Source: Chitinophagales bacterium
GTDB lineage: Bacteria > Bacteroidota > Bacteroidia > Chitinophagales > Chitinophagaceae
DNA: 61,006 nucleotides
Direction: 5' to 3'
Assembly (NCBI GenBank): GCA_015655015.1
Contig: JAATFV010000110.1
Coordinates: 1-61,006, forward strand
Program-made: the position numbers and the translations under genes
Notes under the pieces: model-generated
Database searches by the model: none
What the model was told of the DNA's origin: nothing
The model's input: only the letters and a program-made list of their open reading frames with translations
Part shown: piece after piece, positions 51,052 to 59,159 of the stretch
Numbering within the stretch: position 1 is the stretch's first letter
Layout of the letters: every line of letters begins with the position of its first letter

Positions 51052-51759
51052 TTACTTTCGCCCCCCTTCCAAACTCACCGTTCTGCGTTCGATCCGTTTC
51101 TGATAGTCACTTCCCTGAAAAATCCGGTGAACATAAATACCAGGTACATGTATCTGATCGGGGTCCAGGTCTCCGGGTAACACCAGCTGTTCTACTTCGG
51201 CAATAGTGATATCCCCGGCTTTTGCCATTGAAGTGGAGAAATTACGGGTAGTTTTACGAAAAACAAGATTGCCGAAAGCATCTCCTTTCCATGCTTTTAC
51301 AATGGTAAAATTGGCATGAAGGGCATGTTCCATCAGGTAAACTTTGCCCTTAAACTCCCTTTGTTCTTTACCCTCGGCTATTTCTGTTCCAACACCAGCA
51401 GGCGTATAAAAGGCGGGAATGCCCATGGCTGCCATTTGGATACGGGTGGCCAAAGTGCCCTGAGGGACCAGGTCCACTTCCAGTTCGCCATTCAGTAATT
51501 GCCTTTCAAATTCCTGGTTTTCCCCTACATAGGAACTGATCATTTTTCTTATCTGACGGGTCTTTAATAAAAGGCCCAGGCCAAAATCGTCCACTCCGGC
51601 ATTATTGGAAATACACGTGAGGTCTTTCACCCCTTTTCCCGCCAGGGCAGAAATACACTTTTCAGGAATTCCGCATAATCCGAAGCCGCCCAGCATAATG
51701 ACGGCTCCATCCTGAATATCATGAATTGCTTCCTCGGCATTACTTACTATCTTTTTCAT
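51052..51759 (-). CDS. scoA: 3-oxoacid CoA-transferase subunit A
   Basis: Alpha subunit, 235 residues, with the CoA-binding start DGAVIMLGGFGLCGIPEKCISAL, CISNNAGVDDFGLGLLL, GTLATRIQMAAMGIPAFYTPAGVGTEIAEGKE and a C-terminal EVEQLVLPGDLDPDQIHVPGIYV. It lies directly before subunit B on the same strand. The pair funnels ketone bodies or short acids into acetoacetyl-CoA or the reverse. Confidence 0.93.
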   Translation of the reverse strand: MKKIVSNAEEAIHDIQDGAVIMLGGFGLCGIPEKCISALAGKGVKDLTCISNNAGVDDFGLGLLLKTRQIRKMISSYVGENQEFERQLLNGELEVDLVPQGTLATRIQMAAMGIPAFYTPAGVGTEIAEGKEQREFKGKVYLMEHALHANFTIVKAWKGDAFGNLVFRKTTRNFSTSMAKAGDITIAEVEQLVLPGDLDPDQIHVPGIYVHRIFQGSDYQKRIERRTVSLEGGRK

Positions 51760-51805
51760 CTGGCAAGAGTTATGGTCATAAAAATACGATTAAGAAAGAT
51801 ACCGA

Positions 51806-52561
51806 TCATCTATTGGGCCGCTTTCCTCTGGTTGTATCCGTCGCGGAAGGATGGTAGGACCCTTCTGTCTGTTTTAGCGCCGTAGTAGATGGCTTAGGCG
51901 GCATTCCGGTATTCTTCGGTACTCCTATAGGCTGTCCGGGTTTCATTCCAGGCTGCCCTGGGGACATTACAGCCTGTCCAGCTTTTATCCCAGGCCGCCC
52001 GGGTGTCACTGCAGGCAGCGTAGACTTCGTCGCGGGATTTCCCGGTGTGCTCACAGGCGGCTTAGATAACATCGCAGGATTCTTCGGCGCCGTCATGGAA
52101 GGCCTGAACATTCCGGGAGGCCTTGAGATTGGAGGCCTTGAGATTCCGGAGGCTGGTATTGATATCGGAGGAGTTACCGGCGTAATGACGGCAGGTTTGG
52201 GAGTCGGCGCCGGCCTGCTATAACTTTCTGTCCGAAGGCGGTTCCCCCGTACCAGCAAACTGTCGAATACGCTCCTGGTCAGGTCGGGATGCTCCTGATA
52301 AAATTGAAAGCTCTTACGGAAATCATCCCGCGAGATCTGATGTAACCGGAATACCTCCTCGTAGAGTTTTTGTGTCTCTGTTTTAACATTGATCCGGGCA
52401 GAATCCTTTACCAGGTAAAGAGCAGCATATTGATCGGCCTGGACCATATCCCAAAGGACCTTTTCCATTTTCTCACGGGGTATAATGCCCGAGGGAATAT
52501 TATCCTTATCCGAACAACCCACCATTAACAGCAATACGAAGAGGCCTGCGACTACCCTCAT
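51806..52561 (-). CDS. DUF4296 lipoprotein with a Pro-rich tail
   Basis: A 251-residue lipoprotein: signal and lipobox ending at Cys16 (LLLMVGC-SDKDNIPSG). The DUF4296 helical domain is at about 25-105 (IIPREKMEKVLWDMVQADQYA, ISRDDFRKSFQFYQEHPDL). A 140-residue low-complexity extension rich in Pro, Thr, Lys and Gly follows, with repeated PGxPGxK-like units. The tail could span the periplasm or cell wall. It overlaps the porD stop by 4 nt (ATGA), so translation is coupled. A role in cell-envelope or secretion is suggested only by context. Confidence 0.8.
   Translation of the reverse strand: MRVVAGLFVLLLMVGCSDKDNIPSGIIPREKMEKVLWDMVQADQYAALYLVKDSARINVKTETQKLYEEVFRLHQISRDDFRKSFQFYQEHPDLTRSVFDSLLVRGNRLRTESYSRPAPTPKPAVITPVTPPISIPASGISRPPISRPPGMFRPSMTAPKNPAMLSKPPVSTPGNPATKSTLPAVTPGRPGIKAGQAVMSPGQPGMKPGQPIGVPKNTGMPPKPSTTALKQTEGSYHPSATDTTRGKRPNR
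52116..52145. repeat. 15-bp in-frame tandem duplication
   Basis: GGAGGCCTTGAGATT occurs twice without a gap (52116-52130, 52131-52145). On the coding strand it duplicates a five-residue ISRPP unit in the Pro-rich tail of the DUF4296 protein. Confidence 0.95.
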
Positions 52562-53481
52562 TGAAGGTCTTGTTTATATTTATTAATATTGGAAATATCG
52601 AGCCTCGTGAGCAGCTCCAACGCACGGCTCTTCTCATCAGGAGCTGATTTCTGGAATATTTTCGATAATTCGCCTGCCCTGCCCTGAAAAAAGAATTGCA
52701 TGAACATCATATTGGGCGTCTCGGCATTAACCGTATTCAACATGTTCAACGTATTCAAGATAGCTGTCCTGGCCTCTGCATCTTTATCGTACATCTGGTC
52801 CAGGCCCGAACGGTAATAGCTATAATAAGCGTCATGGATAAGGGTGTATTTGCTGTTGGTAAGGTTCTCGATCAGCCAGTACCGGTTACGAATGCCGTCA
52901 AAAGCTTTCCAGCCGCTGATATCCCGGCTATCCGGCGCATTATTGACGATATTCAACGCTTTCTGAAAATAAGGATCCCCGCCTCTTAAAGCATAGGAAT
53001 CAAAATTAAGCCCCAGGATAAGATATACATAATAGGCAAATTCCGCCGTCAGATTGGCCGCAAACGGTTCCGTTCCCTGCACTCTGTTCTCATTGAAGTC
53101 CAGCGGTTGATATTCCACATAACGGAAGCCAAAAGAGGCGTCTTCAAAATTGATCAGGGGACTCTGATAGGAAGAGTTAAAAACAGGCCGCCCTGCCTGT
53201 ACAGTGAGCGTGGCCTGAAAAGTGTTATTATCCCCCGAAGAGCTGATATTCAATAAGAAATTACAGGTTATCTTCTCATTGTTCTGAAAGCTCTCGTTCG
53301 ACCATTTCCGGTTATTCAAAAAGTCGTGTAAAGCCGATTGTAAAGTCTGGAAGATCTTATGGTCCACCGTAGAAGGGAGCCTGTTGGCCATTACAGTAAT
53401 ATTCGCCTGTAATTCCTGGGCCTGCACATAAGGTCCTGTCAACCCTAAAATAAATAGCAGTAAAAGATAGTTCTTACGCAT
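52558..53481 (-). CDS. porD: PorD/DUF4835 type IX secretion-associated protein
   Basis: A 307-residue exported protein (signal to about residue 21, YVQAQ). It matches DUF4835, named PorD in the type IX secretion system: QELQANITVMANRLPSTVDHKIFQTLQSAL, WSNESFQNNEKITCNFLLNISS, YVEYQPLDFNENRVQGTEPF, AYYVYLILGLNFDSYALRGGDPYF, and RNRYWLIENLTNSKY. The exact role of PorD in type IX secretion is not settled. It overlaps the coaBC stop by 8 nt and is in the bamD-rpoZ-coaBC-porD operon, an order also seen in other Bacteroidota. Confidence 0.9.
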   Translation of the reverse strand: MRKNYLLLLFILGLTGPYVQAQELQANITVMANRLPSTVDHKIFQTLQSALHDFLNNRKWSNESFQNNEKITCNFLLNISSSGDNNTFQATLTVQAGRPVFNSSYQSPLINFEDASFGFRYVEYQPLDFNENRVQGTEPFAANLTAEFAYYVYLILGLNFDSYALRGGDPYFQKALNIVNNAPDSRDISGWKAFDGIRNRYWLIENLTNSKYTLIHDAYYSYYRSGLDQMYDKDAEARTAILNTLNMLNTVNAETPNMMFMQFFFQGRAGELSKIFQKSAPDEKSRALELLTRLDISNINKYKQDLQ

Positions 53482-54805
53482 ACAACAGTTTTACAACTTT
53501 ATCAACGATATCCCGGGCCACTTGTTGCTTAGGCTTTCTTTCATAGGACAGTTCCTGACCATCAGCCCCGAAAATGGTGATCTTATTCGTATCATATCCA
53601 AAGCCGGCGCCGGCATCGTTCAGGGAATTAAGGACGATCAGATCAGCATTTTTAGTCTTTAATTTATCCAGCGCATATTCCCGCTCACCGGTGCTTTCCA
53701 GGGCAAATCCTACCAGCACCTGCCCCTTTTTCTTTTGATGCCCCAGGGTCTTCAGAATATCTTTTGTTTTTGTCAGTTCCAATATAAGGGTCTCATTCTT
53801 TTTCTTGATCTTTTCTTTGGATGGAACAAGGGGAGTGTAGTCGGCTACTGCAGCCGACATAATAGCTATGTCGGCCTTGGGAAATTTCTCCAGGCAGGCA
53901 TTGTACATTTCGGCTGCCGATACTACCCGATGAACGCTCACCCCTGGATGATCCGCGTCCTGGGAAGAAGGCCCCAGCACAAGATCGACCTGTGCTCCTC
54001 TATCGGCCAGCTCCTTCGCAATAGATATGCCCATTTTACCGGAGGAATGGTTGCCGATAAACCGGACCGGGTCCAGCGCTTCATAAGTAGGGCCGGCAGT
54101 CACCAGGGCTTTTTTCCCTGTGAGGTCCCGGCTGGATAGATTCCCATCAGCAAATTGCCTGCCCGGATTTCCGTGTATGGCATCGCCTGGTCTGTTAATC
54201 TGCCCGCTGTCTATCCCCGGAGGCCCGCTTAGTCCCCTGCTGGTCTCCCAGCCGCCCCCGCTGGTTTCCCCGAAAATAAACTCCCCCAGGTAGGCCAGGA
54301 TACTCTCCGGCTCGGCCATTCTTCCATCTCCGAAAAGACCGCTGGCCAATTCGCCCTTTTCTACGGGTATGATCCTGTTCCCAAACTGGCGCAGGCGTTC
54401 CAGATTGGCGCTGGTAGACGGGTGCCTCCACATATCTTCATCCATGGCAGGAGCGGCGACTACCGGGCAGGTAGCAGATAAATAAGTGGCCAGCAAGAGA
54501 TTATCGCAAAGTCCCTGGGCCATTTTAGCCAGGGTATTACAGCTTAAAGGAGCAACCAGCATCACATCGGCCCAACGGCCCAATTCAACATGGTTAGCCC
54601 AGGTATTTTCTTCAAAAAGATCCGTTAGAACAGGGTGTTTGGACAGCGTGGACAGCGATAAGGGAGTGACAAAATCCCGGGCCGCAGGGGTGAGGATGAC
54701 TTTCACAGACGCCCCTTCCTTTATTAATAACCTTACCAGTAACAAAGACTTATAAGCAGCAATGCTGCCCGTCACCCCCAGCAAGATTTTTTTTCCCTGG
54801 AACAT
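53474..54805 (-). CDS. coaBC: CoaBC, pantothenoylcysteine decarboxylase/synthetase
   Basis: Bifunctional coenzyme A enzyme, 443 residues. The CoaC flavin domain has LGVTGSIAAYKSL, the active His in NHVELGRW, and VAPLSCNTLAKMAQGLCDNLL with APAMDEDMW. The CoaB domain begins at KKALVTAGPTYEALDPVRFIGNHSSGKMG. A Gly/Ser/Pro-rich linker of about 45 residues separates them, longer than the usual short link. Start: ATG 54805; a TTG three codons upstream is not needed. The operon places it between rpoZ and porD. Confidence 0.95.
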   Translation of the reverse strand: MFQGKKILLGVTGSIAAYKSLLLVRLLIKEGASVKVILTPAARDFVTPLSLSTLSKHPVLTDLFEENTWANHVELGRWADVMLVAPLSCNTLAKMAQGLCDNLLLATYLSATCPVVAAPAMDEDMWRHPSTSANLERLRQFGNRIIPVEKGELASGLFGDGRMAEPESILAYLGEFIFGETSGGGWETSRGLSGPPGIDSGQINRPGDAIHGNPGRQFADGNLSSRDLTGKKALVTAGPTYEALDPVRFIGNHSSGKMGISIAKELADRGAQVDLVLGPSSQDADHPGVSVHRVVSAAEMYNACLEKFPKADIAIMSAAVADYTPLVPSKEKIKKKNETLILELTKTKDILKTLGHQKKKGQVLVGFALESTGEREYALDKLKTKNADLIVLNSLNDAGAGFGYDTNKITIFGADGQELSYERKPKQQVARDIVDKVVKLLYA

Positions 54806-54898
54806 GAGAATCAAATTAGGTCATTAAAAAAGGCGCCATAGGCGCCCAGGCCCAAGGCAGGCCATCATATCATCGAATAATTTTCCTTCTTATTCTCT

Positions 54899-55240
54899 CT
54901 ATTTGAACAGATCGTCATCATTTTTACGATAATAGATCTTGTCATCCATGAACTCCTGTGTAGCCAGTAATGCCGGATTGGGCATTCTTTCATATGCCTT
55001 GGAGATCTCGATCTGCTCTTTATTCTCATGAATTTCCTCCAGGCTATCGGTATGGCTGGCAAATTCCTCTAATTTATTATGCAATTCTTCTTTCAGGGAG
55101 ATATTGATCTGGTTGGCCCTTTTTGCAATGATGGCAATAGACTCGTAAAGATTACCTGTCTTTGCCTTGATATCGGTAAGGTTTTTCGTTTCCACTACAT
55201 TCGTAGTGTTTGCGTTAACTTGTCTTCTTAACCTGCTCAT
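54899..55240 (-). CDS. rpoZ: RNA polymerase omega subunit, Bacteroidota type
   Basis: A 113-residue protein with NLYESIAIIAKRANQINISLKEELHNKLEEF. The ESIAIIAKRANQI block corresponds to the omega signature that clasps the RNA polymerase beta-prime subunit, followed by an acidic C-terminal part typical of the Bacteroidota form. It helps assembly and stability of RNA polymerase. It overlaps the end of bamD by 26 nt and precedes coaBC, the rpoZ-coaBC neighbourhood seen in many bacteria. Confidence 0.88.
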   Translation of the reverse strand: MSRLRRQVNANTTNVVETKNLTDIKAKTGNLYESIAIIAKRANQINISLKEELHNKLEEFASHTDSLEEIHENKEQIEISKAYERMPNPALLATQEFMDDKIYYRKNDDDLFK

Positions 55241-56030
55241 TTTTTACCAATTTAATATTAGTTTGAGATAAATTCAGATATTCCTGCACAGTCTTCGTCA
55301 ATTTGCTATCGGGAAAACGATCTACGAACTCGTTACATTGTGTAACGACCTGTCCAAAACGGTCTTCTTTTTTTTCTTCCACACTCACGAGCGCATATTC
55401 ATAATAGGCTTTGATAACCAATAGTTTATACACATCGCTCTTTTCTGAGTCCGGATAGCTGTTCATCAGGCTGTTACAAGCCACTCCGGCAGCCTTAAAA
55501 TAGCCAAGGTTGAAATACAGCTCGGCGCTGGAGTAATCCTTCAGTTCCAGCTTGGCCCTGCATTTATCAATGATTTCCGAGGCCTCCTTTATCTTGGTTG
55601 AGCCGGGATGTGTATTGATAAAAGCCTGCATAAACCCGATGGTCTTCGTCGTATTTGTCTGATCCAGCTCTACCTTGGGAGACTGCTTGTAAAAAGTATA
55701 AGCCCGCATATAGTCCATCTCCTCCGCCTTTGTGCTATTCGGAAACACCTCGACAAAACCTTTAAAAAGATTCTCGGCGTTCGCATAATCTTTCAGGTAA
55801 TAGGCGCAATAAGCAAATTTGTAGTAAATGTCCTCGAAATGCTCACTTCCTTTAAATACCCGGAACAGCTCTTCGAACAGCTGCTGGGCATGATTATAAT
55901 CTTTATCAGCATAATACTTATCAGCCACACGCAACTTATAATCATAGTCATTGCTTTTCAAGACTTTTGAAAAGGGAGAACAAGCGCTAAGCGTAACCAT
56001 TCCAATAAGAAATACAGTAAGTAGTCGCAT
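55215..56030 (-). CDS. bamD: Outer-membrane assembly lipoprotein BamD
   Basis: A 271-residue lipoprotein of the BAM complex that folds outer-membrane beta-barrels. Signal and lipobox end at about Cys17 (LIGMVTLSAC-SPFSKVLKS). TPR repeats follow: YNHAQQLFEELFRVFKGSEHFEDIYYKFAYCAYYLKDYANAENLFKGFVEVFPNST shows the pattern. The C-terminus is basic. Start: ATG 56030; ten upstream in-frame residues would delay the signal peptide. First gene of the bamD-rpoZ-coaBC-porD-DUF4296 operon. Its clients include SprA and the SusC-like barrel. Confidence 0.92.
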   Translation of the reverse strand: MRLLTVFLIGMVTLSACSPFSKVLKSNDYDYKLRVADKYYADKDYNHAQQLFEELFRVFKGSEHFEDIYYKFAYCAYYLKDYANAENLFKGFVEVFPNSTKAEEMDYMRAYTFYKQSPKVELDQTNTTKTIGFMQAFINTHPGSTKIKEASEIIDKCRAKLELKDYSSAELYFNLGYFKAAGVACNSLMNSYPDSEKSDVYKLLVIKAYYEYALVSVEEKKEDRFGQVVTQCNEFVDRFPDSKLTKTVQEYLNLSQTNIKLVKNEQVKKTS

Positions 56031-56079
56031 AAAGACCTGCAAAATTAAGGTTTTAAACACAAACTAGTGCCAATAAAAA

Positions 56080-56121
56080 CACGAATTAACACTAATAATC
56101 GCTTATTAGTGTCAATTCGTG
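56080..56121. repeat. CACGAATT palindromic repeat between ompA-like gene and bamD
   Basis: A 19-bp stem with one mismatch (56080-56098 with 56103-56121), loop TCGC, and a third partial copy AATTCGTGTTAAT at 56127-56139. The CACGAATTAACAC wording is of a type I know as a dispersed intergenic repeat in Bacteroidota. It probably ends transcription of the OmpA-family gene and may be part of a REP-like family. Confidence 0.7.
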
Positions 56122-56146
56122 CTACAAATTCGTGTTAATATAAAGT

Positions 56147-57814
56147 TTATTTTTTCCTCAGATTAGGATGTGGGGCCGGTACTGTGTTCGGGCCTTCTTC
56201 CCCGGTGCCGTCTTTCAGGTCCACCGTATTCTCTTCGCCACCGCTCTGTCCGTAGCGGAAGATAAATCTGTCAGCGCTAATTCCTTCTTTTTCAACGAGA
56301 TAGTTAATTACCGCGTTGACACGATCCCAGCTGAGCTGCTGAGCTGCTTTGCTGGATTCTCCGTAACCGATCACAGCTATTCTGCAGCTGGGGCTGTTGC
56401 GCAGTTTTTCAGCCGTGCTGGCCAGTAATGCCTGGGCATCTTTGGACAGGGTGACCGATCTGCCTTTAAACGTAATGCTGGGCAGGTCGCCGACATTACA
56501 TTTGCTTCTGCTGCCTACGCCATTGGAATCGATATAGGCTTTCAGGTCTTTACAGCATTGCGGATCGGGGCATTTTCCAACACCATCAGCATCCACAGGC
56601 TGGCACTGGGTGGGGGTAATGAGCTCCTTATCCTTGCAATCCGGTACGCCATCGCCATCCGTATCCCGGCTTACACCATGAGAATCCACGGGGCATCCTT
56701 TGGGAGTATTAGGTTCCAGGTCAAACTGATCCGTCACGCCGTCGCCGTCTGCATCATCCAGTACGGGTTTGGGCAGCTTCATGTGACGAGGAGCGTTGAT
56801 CTCGTTGTAGGCATAATCCAGGGGATTGAGCCACCAGAGCGGTTCAACGGCATGTTTGCCGATATTGTAATTAAGACCGATAGAAAGGAAATTATACGAA
56901 TCGGAAGATTTTGTCTGTGCTATACTATTGACTGCTGTCGGAGTATAGTTGTTCTGCCATTGCTGACCATCCAGCAGGTCCGTGGTAGTAAACGTAAATT
57001 TATCTTCCAGGGCCAGGTTGAACCGGTTGTTCAGTTTGAACTCGAAACCGATACCCATTACGCCTACCGCCGTTAACGGAGCGCCGCCCAGGGTTGAGCC
57101 CTGAGGTCTTTCTGCCATGGTAGACCAGGAGCCCTTCAGGATATTATCCTTGAGATACTTTCGGGTATCTTTCCGGTGCTTATAGTCGTAGGGACCTGGT
57201 ACGCCCGTATAGTCATATAGGTTCCCGGCATCGTCTACTGTTTTATAGAAAGTACTATACGTCATAGCCCCGATACCGCCAAATAAATAGGCGTTCCAAC
57301 CAGTCTTCGCTTTATGGAAATTGATATTATTCAAAGAAAAGACGCCCTGGAGAGAAAGCTCGTGAACAGTAGAACGGTAATTGTAAAAGACAGGCGCTCC
57401 CGCTACCCCACTACCGTTTCCATAATAAGAACTTAATACCGGATTCTTCCCATAAGACGAGGAAGGCTGATAATTCAATCCTCTCAGGCGGATCCAATCA
57501 TACTCTGCCCGTAAAGAAAACACATAACCCAGGGCCTTTCTCAGGTGAATACCGAATCCCCCGGTAGGTCCCCAGTTGTGCACATCTGTAAAACTGCTGG
57601 TATAACCACCTTTCACCCCCAATTCCCATTCATTCCTGGGCTTGGCAGGGAAGGGATACGCGTTATTCAGGAATTCATTGTGTTGAGCGAGTCGCTTGGT
57701 AGGAATGAGAGAGGAGTCCCGAACATCATAACTGCTACCCACCATCTGGGCTTGCGAGTATGATAGAAACAGGCAGAGTAACCCAATTAAAAGAGTCAAT
57801 TTTTTACTTGCCAT
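56147..57814 (-). CDS. OmpA-family outer-membrane protein with calcium-binding repeats
   Basis: A 555-residue envelope protein. Signal peptide to about residue 22 (YSQAQ), then a beta-barrel-like domain (about 60-330: WELGVKGGYTSSFTDVHNWG, FSLRAEYDWIRLRG, FLSIGLNYNIG), thrombospondin-type-3-like repeats (DADGDGVTDQFDLEPNTPKGC and DTDGDGVPDCKD), a Cys-rich connector and an OmpA-like peptidoglycan-binding domain (RIAVIGYGESSKAAQQLSWDRVNAV). It ties the outer membrane to the wall. A promoter with a 19-bp spacer is present, and a palindromic repeat follows. Confidence 0.88.
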   Translation of the reverse strand: MASKKLTLLIGLLCLFLSYSQAQMVGSSYDVRDSSLIPTKRLAQHNEFLNNAYPFPAKPRNEWELGVKGGYTSSFTDVHNWGPTGGFGIHLRKALGYVFSLRAEYDWIRLRGLNYQPSSSYGKNPVLSSYYGNGSGVAGAPVFYNYRSTVHELSLQGVFSLNNINFHKAKTGWNAYLFGGIGAMTYSTFYKTVDDAGNLYDYTGVPGPYDYKHRKDTRKYLKDNILKGSWSTMAERPQGSTLGGAPLTAVGVMGIGFEFKLNNRFNLALEDKFTFTTTDLLDGQQWQNNYTPTAVNSIAQTKSSDSYNFLSIGLNYNIGKHAVEPLWWLNPLDYAYNEINAPRHMKLPKPVLDDADGDGVTDQFDLEPNTPKGCPVDSHGVSRDTDGDGVPDCKDKELITPTQCQPVDADGVGKCPDPQCCKDLKAYIDSNGVGSRSKCNVGDLPSITFKGRSVTLSKDAQALLASTAEKLRNSPSCRIAVIGYGESSKAAQQLSWDRVNAVINYLVEKEGISADRFIFRYGQSGGEENTVDLKDGTGEEGPNTVPAPHPNLRKK

Positions 57815-57863
57815 AACTGAAGTTTATGTGAATGAATGAATTAAACCTGAGAAGAATATGCTG

Positions 57864-57893
57864 CAAAAATAGAGATTGGTGAGCAAAAACCAA
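57864..57893 (-). promoter_or_regulatory. Promoter of the OmpA-family gene
   Basis: Minus strand: -33 TTG (complement of 57891-57893), 19-bp spacer, -7 TATTTTTG (complement of 57864-57871), about 50 nt before the start codon. The rest of 57894-58119 is AT-rich, then GC-rich near the start of the polyprenyl synthase gene, with no ORF I can support. Confidence 0.75.
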
Positions 57894-58119
57894 ATTTTTT
57901 TAACAATACGTATAAAATAAAAATTGTATTACACAGACCGTTAGACACCTGAAATTTAAAATTAGATGCTTTGGAAAGAAAATATTGTCAAAGTAGTAAT
58001 ATTGTCATCCCGTTCACCTCTCGCTGCATGACACGAGCCGCAAGGCAGCGCACTGGCAGACGAGCGCAACGGCGAATGACGAAGCCCCATAAACCACCTG
58101 AACAGACCTAAAACACTGA

Positions 58120-59082
58120 ATGAAAATAGCACAAGTCATATTACGTGAGGAATTGGTCGTTTTTGAAAAAAAATTCAAAGAGGCCGTAAAGAGCCAGGTG
58201 CCTTTACTGGACAGGATCATGCGATTCATTGTCAACAGGAAGGGCAAACAGTTGAGACCCATGTTCGTATTACTCTCCGCCAAACTCTGCGGCCCGATCA
58301 ATGAATCGGCCTACCGGGCAGCATCCCTCGTAGAATTACTACATACCGCCACCCTGGTGCATGACGATGTCGTCGATGAATCCCTGGAAAGAAGGGGGTT
58401 TTTCTCTACATATGCTCTATGGAAGACCAAGATCTCCGTGCTGGTAGGAGATTATCTTCTCTCCAAAGGACTGCTGCTTTCACTGGATAATAGTGATTTC
58501 AGGATATTACAGCTTCTATCAGACGCAGTACGTAAAATGAGTGAGGGAGAGTTGCTTCAGATGGAAAAATCCAGGTCGCTCAATCTGAGCGAAGATGTAT
58601 ATTTTGAAATTATTCGTAACAAAACAGCCTCCCTTCTCGCCTCTTCCTGCGCAGCAGGAGCTTTCGCATCCTCCAATGATGAGCTGCTTGCTGAAAAGCT
58701 ACGCCGGTTCGGAGAGAAAGTAGGAATCGCCTTCCAGATCAAAGACGATCTGTTCGATTACGGGAGCGAAGCGATCGGCAAACCTACCGGCAATGATATA
58801 AAAGACAAAAAACTGACCCTGCCGCTTATCTATGCCTTAAATACCCTGGATAAGCCCACTCGCAGAGAACTGATCTATATCATTAAGAATCAGAATAAGG
58901 ATCCCCAAAAAGTGAAGTATGTCATCCGGAAAGTGACCGAAGCCGGCGGTATTGAATACGCCACTCAAAGGATGAATGTATACCGGGATGAAGCTTTGGC
59001 TATCCTTCATGAATTTGAAGATAACGATGTACGTAAGGGCCTGGAAGAATTGGTAAGGTATACCACTGACAGGAAATATTAG
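58120..59082 (+). CDS. Long-chain polyprenyl diphosphate synthase
   Basis: A 320-residue all-helical prenyltransferase with the first Asp-rich motif DDVVD (82-86) and the second DDLFD (209-213). The residue five before the first motif is Ala77, a small side chain that permits long products, so an isoprenoid for the menaquinone tail (heptaprenyl/octaprenyl) is more likely than FPP. This fits mqnB and mqnD in the window. The gene end is repeated in three 23-bp units covering the stop codon. recJ follows 77 nt later. Confidence 0.92.
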   Translation: MKIAQVILREELVVFEKKFKEAVKSQVPLLDRIMRFIVNRKGKQLRPMFVLLSAKLCGPINESAYRAASLVELLHTATLVHDDVVDESLERRGFFSTYALWKTKISVLVGDYLLSKGLLLSLDNSDFRILQLLSDAVRKMSEGELLQMEKSRSLNLSEDVYFEIIRNKTASLLASSCAAGAFASSNDELLAEKLRRFGEKVGIAFQIKDDLFDYGSEAIGKPTGNDIKDKKLTLPLIYALNTLDKPTRRELIYIIKNQNKDPQKVKYVIRKVTEAGGIEYATQRMNVYRDEALAILHEFEDNDVRKGLEELVRYTTDRKY

Positions 59083-59136
59083 GTTCCACCGACAGGAAAT
59101 ATTAGGTTCCACCGACAGGAAATATCAGGTTCCACT
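59068..59136 (+). repeat. Three 23-bp tandem repeats across the polyprenyl synthase stop codon
   Basis: Units 59068-59090 and 59091-59113 are identical; unit 59114-59136 differs at two positions. The TAG at 59080-59082 in the first unit is the gene stop. The third unit has TAT CAG in its place. Confidence 0.95.
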
Positions 59137-59159
59137 TACCGGACGGGTAATAAGTAACT

